Positions 27,139 to 35,491 of a stretch of 64,000 nt of DNA are shown here, in pieces. The notes beneath the pieces are model-generated. The model was not told where the DNA came from. It saw nothing but the letters and a program-made list of their open reading frames with translations, and did not search any database. The DNA comes from Pelagihabitans sp947500445 (GTDB taxonomy: Bacteria > Bacteroidota > Bacteroidia > Flavobacteriales > Flavobacteriaceae). The first letter of the stretch is position 1, and each line of letters begins with the position of its first letter. Made by a program: the position numbers and the translations under genes. The stretch lies in the NCBI RefSeq assembly GCF_050589625.1, contig NZ_JBNGOP010000007.1:62001-126000 (forward strand), read 5' to 3'.

Positions 27139-27243
27139 ATGCTATCGACAATTACTACTATTATGTTCTTGGGGAGTCTTTTTTTGGCCACTGTTACCAT
27201 TCTATTGATTAGCTACGGTATGATCAAGGGGGCCAACCGTTGA
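27139..27243 (+). CDS. Possible small membrane protein (34 aa)
   Basis: ATG at 27139, TGA at 27241-27243. After MLSTITT the peptide is one hydrophobic helix (IMFLGSLFLATVTILLISYG) and a short basic end (MIKGANR), the layout of a single-pass inner-membrane small protein. A competing 27-codon frame begins at ATG 27129 but is less protein-like. There is no comparison to prove translation. The rest of the gap 26966-27272 shows no feature. Confidence 0.4.
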   Translation: MLSTITTIMFLGSLFLATVTILLISYGMIKGANR

Positions 27244-27272
27244 AGATGCTCCGCCGAAACGGATAAAAAGGT

Positions 27273-27956
27273 TCATTGCCCGATAACGGACGCTCCGTTG
27301 AGGTCCGTGGTCAATATATTGCTCATCAAATCGAAGAAGGGGCGTACTTGCTTAAAGGCTTCGCTCACCTCGGTTGCAAACTTTGGGTCCATCACGGCCT
27401 TGTCGTTAAAATTTTTGACCAAGATAAACTGTTTCTTACGGATCAAATCGATATTCGGGTCTTCTTTGCTAAAGCCCTTTGGCGCCGTTTTTACGCCATC
27501 TCCGGTCAATTCTCCCCAAGTTTTTTGAAAGTTTTTGTTCGCTAGGATATCCCGTAGCTCAGAGGCGTCCAACTCCCATTCCTTTCTTATTCGAAGCAGG
27601 TCCTCCTTGTTCGGTGCCCAAAAACCGGCAGCGATAAAACTTCCTTTGGGTTGGATATGAATGTAATAGCCGCCCCGAAGTTGCACCCCCGACCGGGACA
27701 GACCGGCAGAAAAATTCACTTTGTAAGGTGTTTTGTCATGGGAGAAGCGTACATCCCTATAGATACGGAACGTTTTAAGTCGTTCAATATCGTCATGCTC
27801 CTGCACGTTCTCATAAATCGCCTGAAAAACCGATTTAACCACCGTTTCCGTGGCTTTGAAGCGTTTTTTGTTTTCGGTAAACCATTCCCGATCGTTGTTC
27901 TCTTTTAAAGTGTTCAAAAAATTGAATACTTCCTTGGTAATGCTTGTGTTCGACAT
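27273..27956 (-). CDS. DUF2461 domain-containing protein (TIGR02453)
   Basis: 227 aa. It shows the full DUF2461 pattern: FLNTLKENNDREWFTENKKRF at the start, then FRIYRDVRFSHDKTPYKVNF, GGYYIHIQPKGSFIAAGFW and DLLRIRKEWELDASELRDIL. The family is common in Bacteroidota and fungi, with unknown function. It is soluble, without membrane segments. It is divergent from cysE, with about 100 bp between them. ATG start at 27956. Confidence 0.93.
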   Translation of the reverse strand: MSNTSITKEVFNFLNTLKENNDREWFTENKKRFKATETVVKSVFQAIYENVQEHDDIERLKTFRIYRDVRFSHDKTPYKVNFSAGLSRSGVQLRGGYYIHIQPKGSFIAAGFWAPNKEDLLRIRKEWELDASELRDILANKNFQKTWGELTGDGVKTAPKGFSKEDPNIDLIRKKQFILVKNFNDKAVMDPKFATEVSEAFKQVRPFFDLMSNILTTDLNGASVIGQ

Positions 27957-28007
27957 GCGACAAATGACGTATTACAGTTTATTATTTGTGCTAAAGTTAA
28001 CCAATTG

Positions 28008-28041
28008 TTGGAAAGTGATTGAACAATAATTTTTAACTTTG
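28008..28041 (+). promoter_or_regulatory. Promoter of cysE-cysM
   Basis: -33 TTG at 28008-28010 and -7 TAACTTTG at 28034-28041 (consensus TAnnTTTG) with a 23-bp spacer. The expected start of transcription is about 12 bp before ATG 28061. Confidence 0.5.
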
Positions 28042-28060
28042 AATAGTCTATTAAATTACT

Positions 28061-28855
28061 ATGAATATAAAAAGCATCGTTGCTAAGATTAACGCGCACA
28101 AAAAACAACCCAACCTCCGTTTTGAACTGAAACGGAAAACTGAACGGTTTGCGGACCTGTTGTTTTACACCCTTTTTGACAGTGAAACCCCGGTAGCGCC
28201 CAATATGTCGGTGTTAGAAGAAGCGTTTGACGAATTGGTAGGCCTCGCCTGTTGGGAAACCGAAAAACCTTGTAAAAAAGTATGGGAGAATTATGTGGTA
28301 GCGCTACCGGAGATTCTGGAGCGTTTAAATTTGGATGCCGAGGCCATTGTAAATTGCGACCCGGCATCGCTTTCCATGGAAGAGGTATATATGGCATACC
28401 CTGGATTTTATGCCATTGCCATTTATCGATTGGCCCATGAACTATACATACAGGGCTTTCCATTGGTACCCAGGTTGATGACTGAATATGCACATCGGCA
28501 GACCGGTGTCGACATCAACCCCGGGGCACGTATCGGAAAGTCATTTTTTATAGACCACGGCACCGGCGTGGTCATCGGAGAAACGGCGATTATCCACGAT
28601 CACGTAAAAATTTATCAAGGGGTTACCCTTGGTGCCCTATATGTTGCAAAGGACTTGCAGCGTACCAAAAGACACCCTACCATAGAGGATAATGTTACTA
28701 TTTATGCCAATGCTACAATATTAGGTGGTAAAACCATTGTTGGCACCAATAGTATTATCGGTGGAAATGCATGGGTTACCGCATCCATTCCCGCCAATTC
28801 GACCGTTTTTCACACTCCCGAAATCCGTATAAAAACCTTGCCCAATGCCATATAA
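28061..28855 (+). CDS. cysE: Serine O-acetyltransferase
   Basis: 264 aa. It acetylates L-serine with acetyl-CoA, the first step of cysteine synthesis. The N-terminal helical domain is followed by a left-handed beta-helix of hexapeptide repeats: YAHRQTGVDINPGARIGKSFFIDHGTGVVIGETAIIHDHVKIYQGVTLG. The catalytic His and Asp lie in DHGTGVVIGE, and the C-terminus has the NSIIGGNAWVTASIP pattern. Length and the N-terminal extension resemble the EpsC-type SATs. Its 3' end overlaps the start of cysM by 11 bp, so the two are translated together, and the enzymes usually form the cysteine synthase complex. Confidence 0.95.
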   Translation: MNIKSIVAKINAHKKQPNLRFELKRKTERFADLLFYTLFDSETPVAPNMSVLEEAFDELVGLACWETEKPCKKVWENYVVALPEILERLNLDAEAIVNCDPASLSMEEVYMAYPGFYAIAIYRLAHELYIQGFPLVPRLMTEYAHRQTGVDINPGARIGKSFFIDHGTGVVIGETAIIHDHVKIYQGVTLGALYVAKDLQRTKRHPTIEDNVTIYANATILGGKTIVGTNSIIGGNAWVTASIPANSTVFHTPEIRIKTLPNAI

Positions 28856-29729
28856 TATTACAGAACTCATCGGGAATACGCCATTGGTGATTTCCAAAGT
28901 ACTGAACACCAACCCCAACGTGCAACTTTTGTTCAAACTAGAGGGACACAATCCGGGGGGAAGCGTAAAAGATAGAGCGGCGTTCAGTATGATCAAAAAT
29001 GGTCTGGAACGCGGCGATTTTGATGACAATACCAAATTGATAGAAGCTACGAGCGGTAATACGGGCATTGCCCTTGCAATGATCGCCGGGGTATACGGAC
29101 TTGATATTGAATTGGTAATGCCGGAAAACAGCACTATAGAACGGGTGCAGACGATGCGTGCCTACGGTGCAAAGGTAACCTTGACCGCAGCGGACAAAGG
29201 AATAGAAGGTGCCCGGGATTATGCAGAAAGCAAAGTGAAAAATGAAGGCATGCGTATGATCGATCAATTTGCGAACGATGACAACTGGAAGGCACACTAT
29301 AATACGACAGGGCCGGAAATATGGCGGGCTACCGATAAAAAGGTTACCCATTTTGTGTCGTCAATGGGTACCACCGGTACCATAATGGGAACCTCTACAT
29401 TTTTAAAGGAACAGCATTCCGAAATCCAAATCGTTGGGGTACAGCCCAAGGATGGTGCCCGAATCCCGGGAATACGAAAATGGCCGGAGGCATACCTTCC
29501 TAAAATTTTCAATGCCGATAAGGTAGATCAAGTGACGGAAGTTAGCGAACCTGAGGCTGCCAGTATGGCTAGAAGACTGGCCAAAGAAGAAGGCATATTT
29601 TCGGGGATGAGCAGTGGCGGCGCCGCTACCGCCGCTCTAAGACTTGCGGAAACCTTGGAAGAAGGGGTCATCGTGTCTATCGTGTGTGACCGTGGCGACC
29701 GTTATCTTTCTTCGGGATTATTCGATTAA
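28845..29729 (+). CDS. cysM: Cysteine synthase (O-acetylserine sulfhydrylase, CysM-type)
   Basis: 294 aa PLP enzyme that converts O-acetylserine and sulfide (or thiosulfate) to cysteine. The PLP lysine is Lys42 in NPGGSVKDRA. The substrate loop TSGNTG lies in IEATSGNTGIALA, the phosphate-binding loop is SSMGTTGTIMG, and the C-terminal Ser region is SGMSSGGAA. The short length and the loop around KWPEAYLPKIF favour the CysM isoform over CysK. It overlaps cysE, and the C-terminus is followed by a short hairpin. Confidence 0.95.
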   Translation: MPYNITELIGNTPLVISKVLNTNPNVQLLFKLEGHNPGGSVKDRAAFSMIKNGLERGDFDDNTKLIEATSGNTGIALAMIAGVYGLDIELVMPENSTIERVQTMRAYGAKVTLTAADKGIEGARDYAESKVKNEGMRMIDQFANDDNWKAHYNTTGPEIWRATDKKVTHFVSSMGTTGTIMGTSTFLKEQHSEIQIVGVQPKDGARIPGIRKWPEAYLPKIFNADKVDQVTEVSEPEAASMARRLAKEEGIFSGMSSGGAATAALRLAETLEEGVIVSIVCDRGDRYLSSGLFD

Positions 29730-29745
29730 AAACCGAACGGTTTTT
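29728..29745. terminator. Short A/T hairpin between convergent cysM and the Nramp gene
   Basis: AAAAACC - GAAC - GGTTTTT, symmetrical, with A on one side and T on the other, so it could act weakly in both directions. It overlaps the cysM stop and lies 32 bp from the end of the Nramp gene. Confidence 0.5.
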
Positions 29746-29776
29746 ATTTGCGGAAGCCCCTTTAGCCCTAGACTGA

Positions 29777-30976
29777 TCAAAGTATTCCAAAAACGGCCAA
29801 TATACTTTTTAAACCAAGTACTATCGAAACCAAGACGATGAGGACACCAAGAACGTTCTGTGCCATAGTGTTGCCATAGCGCCCCATTAAACTGTTCCGG
29901 TTTACCGCCCATAATAAAAAGAAGGCCACACTTGGGAGCAACAATCCGTTCGCGATCTGAGCCAATTGTATCACCTTAATGGGGTTGATGTCGAAGGACA
30001 TAAAAAAGGCACCTATCAAAAGTACGCCCATCCACACGGACCTAAAACGGAAATCCTTTATATCCGCGTTCCAACCAAAACAACTATTGGCAACGTATGC
30101 CGCCGCCAAAGGCGCCGTTATGGCTGAAGTAATTCCTGCGGCGAACAGTCCGATACCGATAAACCAACGGGCTCCCTCGCCAAAGAGCGGAACCAGGGCC
30201 TCTGCCATATCCATTACCCCATTGACCGCACCCGTTTTTGCAGCCGTACCACAAAGCACAATGGCCATTGAAACAAGACCACCGACAGCAATGGCAATGG
30301 CCGTATCGACCCGGACCTGTTTTAGGGCTGCCGGCGATTTCCATTTTTGATGGACCAAAGAGGCGTGTAAAAAAAGGTTATAGGGAACCACCGTTGTTCC
30401 CACGAGCGCGATAACGGTAAGGATACCGTCATTTGGCAAAGCAGGGACGAACATTCCCTTCAACAACTCCCAAGTATCCGGTTTGGTCAACAAGGCCGTA
30501 ATAACAAAGGCAAGGCTCATAACGAACACAAGTCCGGTAAAAACGAGTTCCAATACTTTACTGTTGCCGAAATAGAGCAGTATAAAGGCCAGTCCTGCAA
30601 TACACCAAGGATAAAATCCGCTGTATGTTGTTCCAAAAAGCGCTTGAAGGCCCAAAGTAGCTCCACCGATGTTTCCTCCTTCATAAGCGGCGTTCCCCAC
30701 TAAGATCGCTATCAAAATGGTACCAAGAATGACGTTTTTAAGCAATGGCCAGGACACTTCTGTCTTTACCGCATCGGCCAACCCTCTCCTACTCACAAGC
30801 CCCAATCTGGCGGACATTTCCTGTAAAATCCCAGTTGCGATTACCGAGAGCAGCAAGGCCCATAAAAGGCCATAACCAAAACCAACACCCGCCGCGGTAC
30901 AGGTAGTAACGGTTCCCGGACCAATAAAAGCGGCCGCGATCAAAACACCTGGCCCCAAACTTCCCTTTCTTTTCAT
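29777..30976 (-). CDS. Nramp-family transporter homologue with altered metal site
   Basis: 399 aa with about 11 hydrophobic helices and the Nramp (LeuT) fold pattern. TM1 reads AAFIGPGTVTT where canonical Nramps have DPGN, so the metal-binding Asp is Gly19 and the Asn is Thr22. TM6 reads TTVVPYNLFLHASL where canonical members have MPH, so Met is Val197 and His is Tyr199. All three ligand side chains are gone while the rest of the motif scaffolds remain. It may carry another ion or solute or have a relaxed site; NRMT-like Mg transporters are a known precedent for altered sites. It stands alone, with repeated AATGCAGT boxes upstream. Confidence 0.85.
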   Translation of the reverse strand: MKRKGSLGPGVLIAAAFIGPGTVTTCTAAGVGFGYGLLWALLLSVIATGILQEMSARLGLVSRRGLADAVKTEVSWPLLKNVILGTILIAILVGNAAYEGGNIGGATLGLQALFGTTYSGFYPWCIAGLAFILLYFGNSKVLELVFTGLVFVMSLAFVITALLTKPDTWELLKGMFVPALPNDGILTVIALVGTTVVPYNLFLHASLVHQKWKSPAALKQVRVDTAIAIAVGGLVSMAIVLCGTAAKTGAVNGVMDMAEALVPLFGEGARWFIGIGLFAAGITSAITAPLAAAYVANSCFGWNADIKDFRFRSVWMGVLLIGAFFMSFDINPIKVIQLAQIANGLLLPSVAFFLLWAVNRNSLMGRYGNTMAQNVLGVLIVLVSIVLGLKSILAVFGIL

Positions 30977-31035
30977 AACTGTCGTTAAACGGTTAAATAT
31001 AATCGATATTCCGCTAGTGAACTTGTTTTTACAAA

Positions 31036-31103
31036 CTGCATTTTCACAACAGTTTTAACATTTTTGAATGCAGTTCGTCTAAAAAAATGCAGTTCATCTA
31101 AAA
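31036..31103. promoter_or_regulatory. Repeated AATGCAGT boxes upstream of the Nramp gene
   Basis: Two direct 18-bp copies, AATGCAGTTCGTCTAAAA (31067-31084) and the same with one change, G to A (31086-31103), in near-tandem. An inverted ACTGCATT lies at 31036-31043. They are 60-127 bp upstream of the Nramp start in the divergent gap, as expected for binding sites of a regulator. The regulator is unknown. Confidence 0.5.
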
Positions 31104-31226
31104 GTGAGGTGTCATACGTCGAAAGTATATACTATTCCAATTTTCCCAGGGTTATAATAGTCCCAAATCTAATGAACTAATCCCCCAAGGCCCCGCAAAC
31201 AAAGGGCTCGAAAATTGACCTACTAA

Positions 31227-31670
31227 ATGAACTGTCTTGAATGTAACAAAGAACTGAGTTATCTCGATCATCGTAATGCAATGGATTCCTTAGGCGTTGA
31301 ATTGTGCGCACAACACCAATTGCGTATGGAAAAACTGGTACAACAGAACAACACCCCCATGGAAGCCATACAATTGTACTATGGCCTAAAGGAAGTGGGC
31401 GTTCAGGCAATGCTGGAATGGTGGGACGGAAAAAAATCGGTAGATATTGCCATATCACGTGTTAAACTAAACATCGAAATTGATGTGGAGTATCATATGA
31501 TGACCCATAAGCAGGCCATGAACGATTTGGAACAGGCCATGCATTCCTTTAAAAATGGATTTACCACTATTCGTATACCGCATGTGCTGATTCGACATTA
31601 TTTGAAGGAGACCGTAAACAACATTCTTGGGATAATGGAGGGGCTAAAAGCAAACATTAAAACGATTTAA
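31227..31670 (+). CDS. DUF559-like (endonuclease-fold) protein with N-terminal Cys/His cluster
   Basis: 147 aa. The N-terminus has a possible zinc cluster, MNCLECNKEL with a later CAQHQ (two Cys, then Cys-His). The C-terminal half reads SVDIAISRVKLNIEIDVEYH, then FKNGFTTIRIPHVLIRHYLKE; this spacing resembles DUF559 and very-short-patch-repair-like PD-(D/E)xK nucleases, where Glu/Asp in IEIDVE would bind metal. Catalytic activity is not certain. It is followed 15 bp later by the GldL-related gene. Function unknown; a DNA-processing role is inference. Confidence 0.6.
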   Translation: MNCLECNKELSYLDHRNAMDSLGVELCAQHQLRMEKLVQQNNTPMEAIQLYYGLKEVGVQAMLEWWDGKKSVDIAISRVKLNIEIDVEYHMMTHKQAMNDLEQAMHSFKNGFTTIRIPHVLIRHYLKETVNNILGIMEGLKANIKTI

Positions 31671-31685
31671 CCTAAAAACCGCCAT

Positions 31686-32255
31686 ATGACGACCAACAAA
31701 GGAAAAAAAATACTCAAAACCCCATTGCGGATCGCCGTATGTATTCTTTTATTTGGTTTAATGGCCAAACTTCTGTTATGGCCCTATGCAGAACAAACAG
31801 TGCTTGCCGGATTCATTTTGGTTTCCCTATTATATAGTTTCAGGTTTATCAAGAAAACCCAAAAACAATTTTTAGATTACGTAAAGTTGGTACTGATCAT
31901 TTGCTGGTCGGCGAACGGTATTTTGAGAATGATGCACTTTCCGTATACGGTATTTTTTCAAATCGTGACCGGAGCGGCGTTCATTACGTGGTTCGTCATG
32001 GAAGGGACCGCATACTTCATGGACGAAGATCGACATACCAAAAATAGTAATGTACAGATATGGTGGAACGTGGCCATGGTACTGGGTACTTTATCCATTA
32101 TCGTAGGGGCCCTCATGAAGCTTGTACACTGGCAATTCGCTGAAGTTCTTTTGGCATCGGGAATCATTATGGTGGCCTTCTATATTTTAAAAGACGTTTT
32201 TCAAGTGACTAAACTAGAGGAGAAAGACACCAATAACGAAGAATATCAGGTATAA
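31686..32255 (+). CDS. GldL-related inner-membrane protein
   Basis: 189 aa with five to six short hydrophobic helices and a hydrophilic tail (KLEEKDTNNEEYQV). The stretches ILRMMHFPYTVFFQIV and GALMKLVHWQFAEVLLASG show the repeated pattern 'K/RxxHxPxxxxxL' seen in GldL-related proteins of Bacteroidetes. GldL itself is the proton-channel motor of gliding/type IX secretion; this short relative lacks GldL's long cytoplasmic part, so it is probably not the motor. It is likely cotranscribed with the DUF559-like gene. Confidence 0.6.
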   Translation: MTTNKGKKILKTPLRIAVCILLFGLMAKLLLWPYAEQTVLAGFILVSLLYSFRFIKKTQKQFLDYVKLVLIICWSANGILRMMHFPYTVFFQIVTGAAFITWFVMEGTAYFMDEDRHTKNSNVQIWWNVAMVLGTLSIIVGALMKLVHWQFAEVLLASGIIMVAFYILKDVFQVTKLEEKDTNNEEYQV

Positions 32256-32609
32256 TTCCGATAAACGGAACTGTTTTGGTTCCTAAATGTTGGTATCAGG
32301 ACAAATACAAATATAATCTCCTGTCCATTACCCCAAATACTTGCCTTTACGCTACCATTACCCCACATTAACGGTCGAAAACAAACGATGACCATCAATT
32401 AATTCTAGTGCAAGGGTAATCTATAACGTACCATCCTCTTTCTTTTATGCCCTATCTCTTAATTATCAAGCTTACATCAAACACTTTCACGATTATGTTC
32501 CATACATCAATATGGTCCGCTATCACTTGGCGCCCAAGGTGGTGTTTTTAAAAACTTCGTATGGCGTAACAATGATTTTAGGTCCTAATTCACCCCTAAT
32601 TAGTACAAA

Positions 32610-32629
32610 TATCACTCGATGAAGTGATA
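32610..32629. promoter_or_regulatory. Perfect inverted repeat in the 32.3-33.1 kb gap
   Basis: TATCACT - CGATGA - AGTGATA, a perfect 7-bp dyad with 6-nt spacing, 157 bp upstream of the small ORF at 32786. It may be an operator. The rest of 32256-32785 is AT-rich, with a twice-occurring CCATTACCCCA (about 32325-32365) and no convincing gene. Confidence 0.3.
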
Positions 32630-32785
32630 ATTACCTCGATATAAGGAAGTTATGGCAGTCTTTTTTTAAAGGATAAAAATGACATTTCATCGATATTCCC
32701 GTCATCTAACGAATATCCGTTCCTTTGTTCGATTGAAATGGGGATTTTGGCATCTTTTTCTGTTATAGTAGTAAACCATTCTATT

Positions 32786-32881
32786 ATGAAAGAAAAAACT
32801 ACTATAAACGATTACATGGTATACGTTTACTGTGTCTTTTGTATTCTTTGGGCATTATACATGCTTTTTTTCACTACCTGA
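32786..32881 (+). CDS. Possible small membrane protein (31 aa)
   Basis: ATG at 32786, TGA at 32879-32881. A short hydrophilic start (MKEKTTINDY) leads into one hydrophobic, Tyr/Cys-rich helix (VYVYCVFCILWALYMLFF). The start codon context is A-rich. This is the layout of small single-pass proteins, but nothing besides the reading frame supports it. It sits alone in an 846-bp gap. Confidence 0.4.
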   Translation: MKEKTTINDYMVYVYCVFCILWALYMLFFTT

Positions 32882-33101
32882 AACCTGGTTTTTAATGCTA
32901 TGGAGCAAGTTATCGTCAGTTAAATTTAAGCCATCGGCTACGATTAGCATAGGCATCGCCGAAACCGCTTCACTGTGATAAAAACAATAAGCTTCCCGGT
33001 TTTACGTTAAAAAATAGGTTCGGTCGAACGATAAAACCTAATTGTTTTAAGCTAAAAACAATGTTTCGAATTTCGGTCGCACACATTAAAGTGATGACCG
33101 G

Positions 33102-33971
33102 ATGAATGGCATACGACAACAAGCGACACTTCCCTCCCTTATCCTTTTGGGTTTGTTTTTTTATGTTTTTCTTGGGCATGCCCACGCTATCACTACCACC
33201 GATCCAGTCCCTACCCCTCTTCAACACGGAAAGGACACCCATCTATTTGAATCGAATACATCGGTTACCCGCTTAAAGATTACCATACCAAATGCGACCA
33301 CGGTATGGAACATCCCCGAAAAAGTAAAATTGACCTGGGATACGGACAACATACCGCCCCATAAAACCATCCGTTTTTACTTGATCAAGGACGACATGGT
33401 CATTCAGGAACTCGGTGTTTTTGAGAACAACCGTTTTGCAGAGGGCATATCGTTAAACAAAAGCCTACAAACCGCAAACAACTATCGGGTTATGGGTATC
33501 GAGCTATTTCCTGATAACACCCAAAGTATTGCCAAGTTTGCAACACCCTATTTTACTATAAACGGAATGAAAAGGGTTGCGAACTCCGAATCGGCCGACC
33601 CAAAGGAGCCTACGGTACGCCATAGTTTTGATGGCAGGCGCATTTCATATGTGGACGAGCTTAACGTGCAAAGCGACCACATCACAATAGACCTATGGGA
33701 CCACGGCAGAAAGGATAACGATATCGTTTCCATTTATCTGAACGGTGAAGCGGTAGTGTATCAATATCACCTTACCTATTACAAAAAAACGTTTGAGATT
33801 ACCTTAGACCCAAGCAAACCGAACGATCTGTTCCTATACGCACATAATCTAGGAAAATATCCGCCGAATACTGTTTCAATGGAATTGAACGACACCCATA
33901 TTTCCAAGAAAATCGTCTTAAATTCCGACTTAAAAAGCTGTGAGGCCATACTCATAAATGTGAAACAATAG
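33102..33971 (+). CDS. Secreted two-domain Ig-like hypothetical protein
   Basis: 289 aa with a signal peptide (LILLGLFFYVFLGHAHA). Domain 1 (about 60-155) has KLTWDTDNIPPHKTIRFYLIKD, resembling the Kre9/KNH-like Ser-Thr-rich surface domain, with a strand ending FATPYFTING. Domain 2 (about 190-275) has DHITIDLWDHGRKDNDIVSIYLNG and NDLFLYAHNLGKYPPNTVSM, a pattern common in Bacteroidetes exported proteins. There is no type IX C-terminal sorting signal. Probably periplasmic or surface structural; not assigned. It lies upstream of the PD40-PorP pair but is separated by a hairpin. Confidence 0.65.
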   Translation: MNGIRQQATLPSLILLGLFFYVFLGHAHAITTTDPVPTPLQHGKDTHLFESNTSVTRLKITIPNATTVWNIPEKVKLTWDTDNIPPHKTIRFYLIKDDMVIQELGVFENNRFAEGISLNKSLQTANNYRVMGIELFPDNTQSIAKFATPYFTINGMKRVANSESADPKEPTVRHSFDGRRISYVDELNVQSDHITIDLWDHGRKDNDIVSIYLNGEAVVYQYHLTYYKKTFEITLDPSKPNDLFLYAHNLGKYPPNTVSMELNDTHISKKIVLNSDLKSCEAILINVKQ

Positions 33972-34148
33972 TGCATTTTATCGCTTTTTTTTAAAAAACC
34001 TTCTTTTTTCTCCACTAAAACGACATTTTCTGTCCATTCTTGGCCTACACGACCCTTGGTGTCTTACAAACCCCAATAAAATCAAGGCTTTCGAGCGTTT
34101 TAAGAAGCATCTGACAAGGCCATTTAACGGAGAATTTTAACAAAAAAA

Positions 34149-34183
34149 CATAGGTTACTATGAAAAACCTATGAATTTTTATT
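34149..34183 (+). terminator. Hairpin with T-rich tail before the PD40 gene
   Basis: CATAGGTT - nine bases - AACCTATG followed by AATTTTTATT. A perfect 8-bp stem, 178 bp after the stop of the secreted gene and 64 bp before the next promoter region. Weak GC content, so only moderately likely to terminate. Confidence 0.4.
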
Positions 34184-34246
34184 AAGTACCGTTCATCCAT
34201 AATTCGTGTACTTTGTCGATGATTATTAACCCTTAATCGAAGTCCT

Positions 34247-35476
34247 ATGAAAAATTTAAGAACCTACAATGTAATTTGTGCATGTGTGATTACATTAATT
34301 TGCGGAGAAATGACCGCACAGTCAAGTAAATGGTCCAACAGTAAAAATGGATCGAATGGTTTTGCTACCGAAAAACGGATGGAAAACTACATGAAACTAA
34401 AAAATCTCGGATATCAAGATCACGAAATTTTTGAAGACCTTGGAAACGCGAACTTTCTTTCCAAGAATTATGAAACTGCCGCTTATTGGTATGGAAGGCT
34501 CGAAAGTACGAGCAAAAGAAAAAGTCTTGGAAAAAGCCACCAGAAGCGTTATGATTATGCACTGCAACAGGCCAATTCAAAAACAAGCGCCACCGCTTCC
34601 AACGAAAAAGACTGGACCGCCTCGGTAAAATCGGATTATCTGGTACAAAACCGATCGGAACGGTATAAAGATTTTGAAATCCAATCGAACGGAGAACTGC
34701 TTACTGATAATGACCTTTTGGCAAAACAGGCCTATGAAGCATTGGTGGGTCGCAAAAAATCCGGTCAGAACGGTTATGAAGCACCAATTGCGGTCACTGC
34801 TGACGGTAGTACGGCCTATTTCAGTAAAACCGTTGAACAAAAACCGGAATACGGTATTTTTTCCAAAAAGGAAAAATTGCAAAAAATCTTTAGGGCTTCC
34901 CGTGTGAACGGAAAGTGGACCAATGTGAAGCAAGTAGCGGTATGCCCAAAGTATGCTTCGGCCATGCACCCAACGGTATCCGAAGATGGTAAGCGCTTAT
35001 TTTTCGCTTCCAACATGCCAGGTTCTTATGGTGCCTATGATATTTACGTTGCCTCAATCGGCAGTAACGGTCAGGTAGGTACTGCAAAAAACTTGGGCGA
35101 AAAGGTAAACACCAGAAAAAATGATCTTTATCCCAACTTGGCTGCAGGTAATACCTTGTTCTTTGCCTCGGAAGGTCGCGATGGTTTTGGAGGATTGGAT
35201 GTATATATGGCCCAAGTAGGACATAAGAGCGTTGCTTGGTCCGCCAACCTTGGAAAGGACATCAATAGTAACGGTGACGACTTTTCAGTAGTGTTGCAAA
35301 AGGGAAACCGTAAGGGCTACGTAATGTCGAACCGAAGTGGAAGCAAAACCAACACGGTAGAGCGTGTGGCCTTCTCCATCCAACGAAAGGACCGTACCAG
35401 AGAGTACAACGTACTTGAAGCCTTGAACAATGAGGAACAGATCGATTATTCTTCAACCGTATTCGAAGACGAATAG
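34247..35476 (+). CDS. Secreted PD40 (WD40-like) propeller protein, T9SS/gliding-associated
   Basis: 409 aa with a signal peptide (MKNLRTYNVICACVITLICG, cleavage near TAQ). A helical TPR-like part (about 40-110) is followed by PD40 propeller repeats: YEAPIAVTADGSTAYFSK, MHPTVSEDGKRLFFASNMPG, YDIYVASIG, DLYPNLAAGNTLFFASEGRDGFGGLDVYMA. Homologues in Flavobacteria carry an added C-terminal OmpA peptidoglycan-binding domain and pair with PorP/SprF proteins; here OmpA is missing. It probably acts at the outer membrane with the PorP/SprF protein encoded 173 bp downstream. Confidence 0.85.
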   Translation: MKNLRTYNVICACVITLICGEMTAQSSKWSNSKNGSNGFATEKRMENYMKLKNLGYQDHEIFEDLGNANFLSKNYETAAYWYGRLESTSKRKSLGKSHQKRYDYALQQANSKTSATASNEKDWTASVKSDYLVQNRSERYKDFEIQSNGELLTDNDLLAKQAYEALVGRKKSGQNGYEAPIAVTADGSTAYFSKTVEQKPEYGIFSKKEKLQKIFRASRVNGKWTNVKQVAVCPKYASAMHPTVSEDGKRLFFASNMPGSYGAYDIYVASIGSNGQVGTAKNLGEKVNTRKNDLYPNLAAGNTLFFASEGRDGFGGLDVYMAQVGHKSVAWSANLGKDINSNGDDFSVVLQKGNRKGYVMSNRSGSKTNTVERVAFSIQRKDRTREYNVLEALNNEEQIDYSSTVFEDE

Positions 35477-35491
35477 ATCACTTATAAGGTC

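Noticed and set aside
31021..31110. CRISPR-like or satellite repeat in the A-rich repeats upstream of the Nramp gene
   Set aside because: Only two direct copies with a 1-bp gap and no spacers; an operator is the simpler reading.
32447..32551. 34-codon ATG frame beginning MPYLLIIKL
   Set aside because: Composition not protein-like and it competes with another open frame; no support.
32392..32622. Plus-strand open frame of 76 codons with protein-like composition (NYQAYIKHFHDYVPYIN)
   Set aside because: No start codon in the first two thirds and no recognisable family; the length is within what chance allows for the amount of intergenic DNA read.
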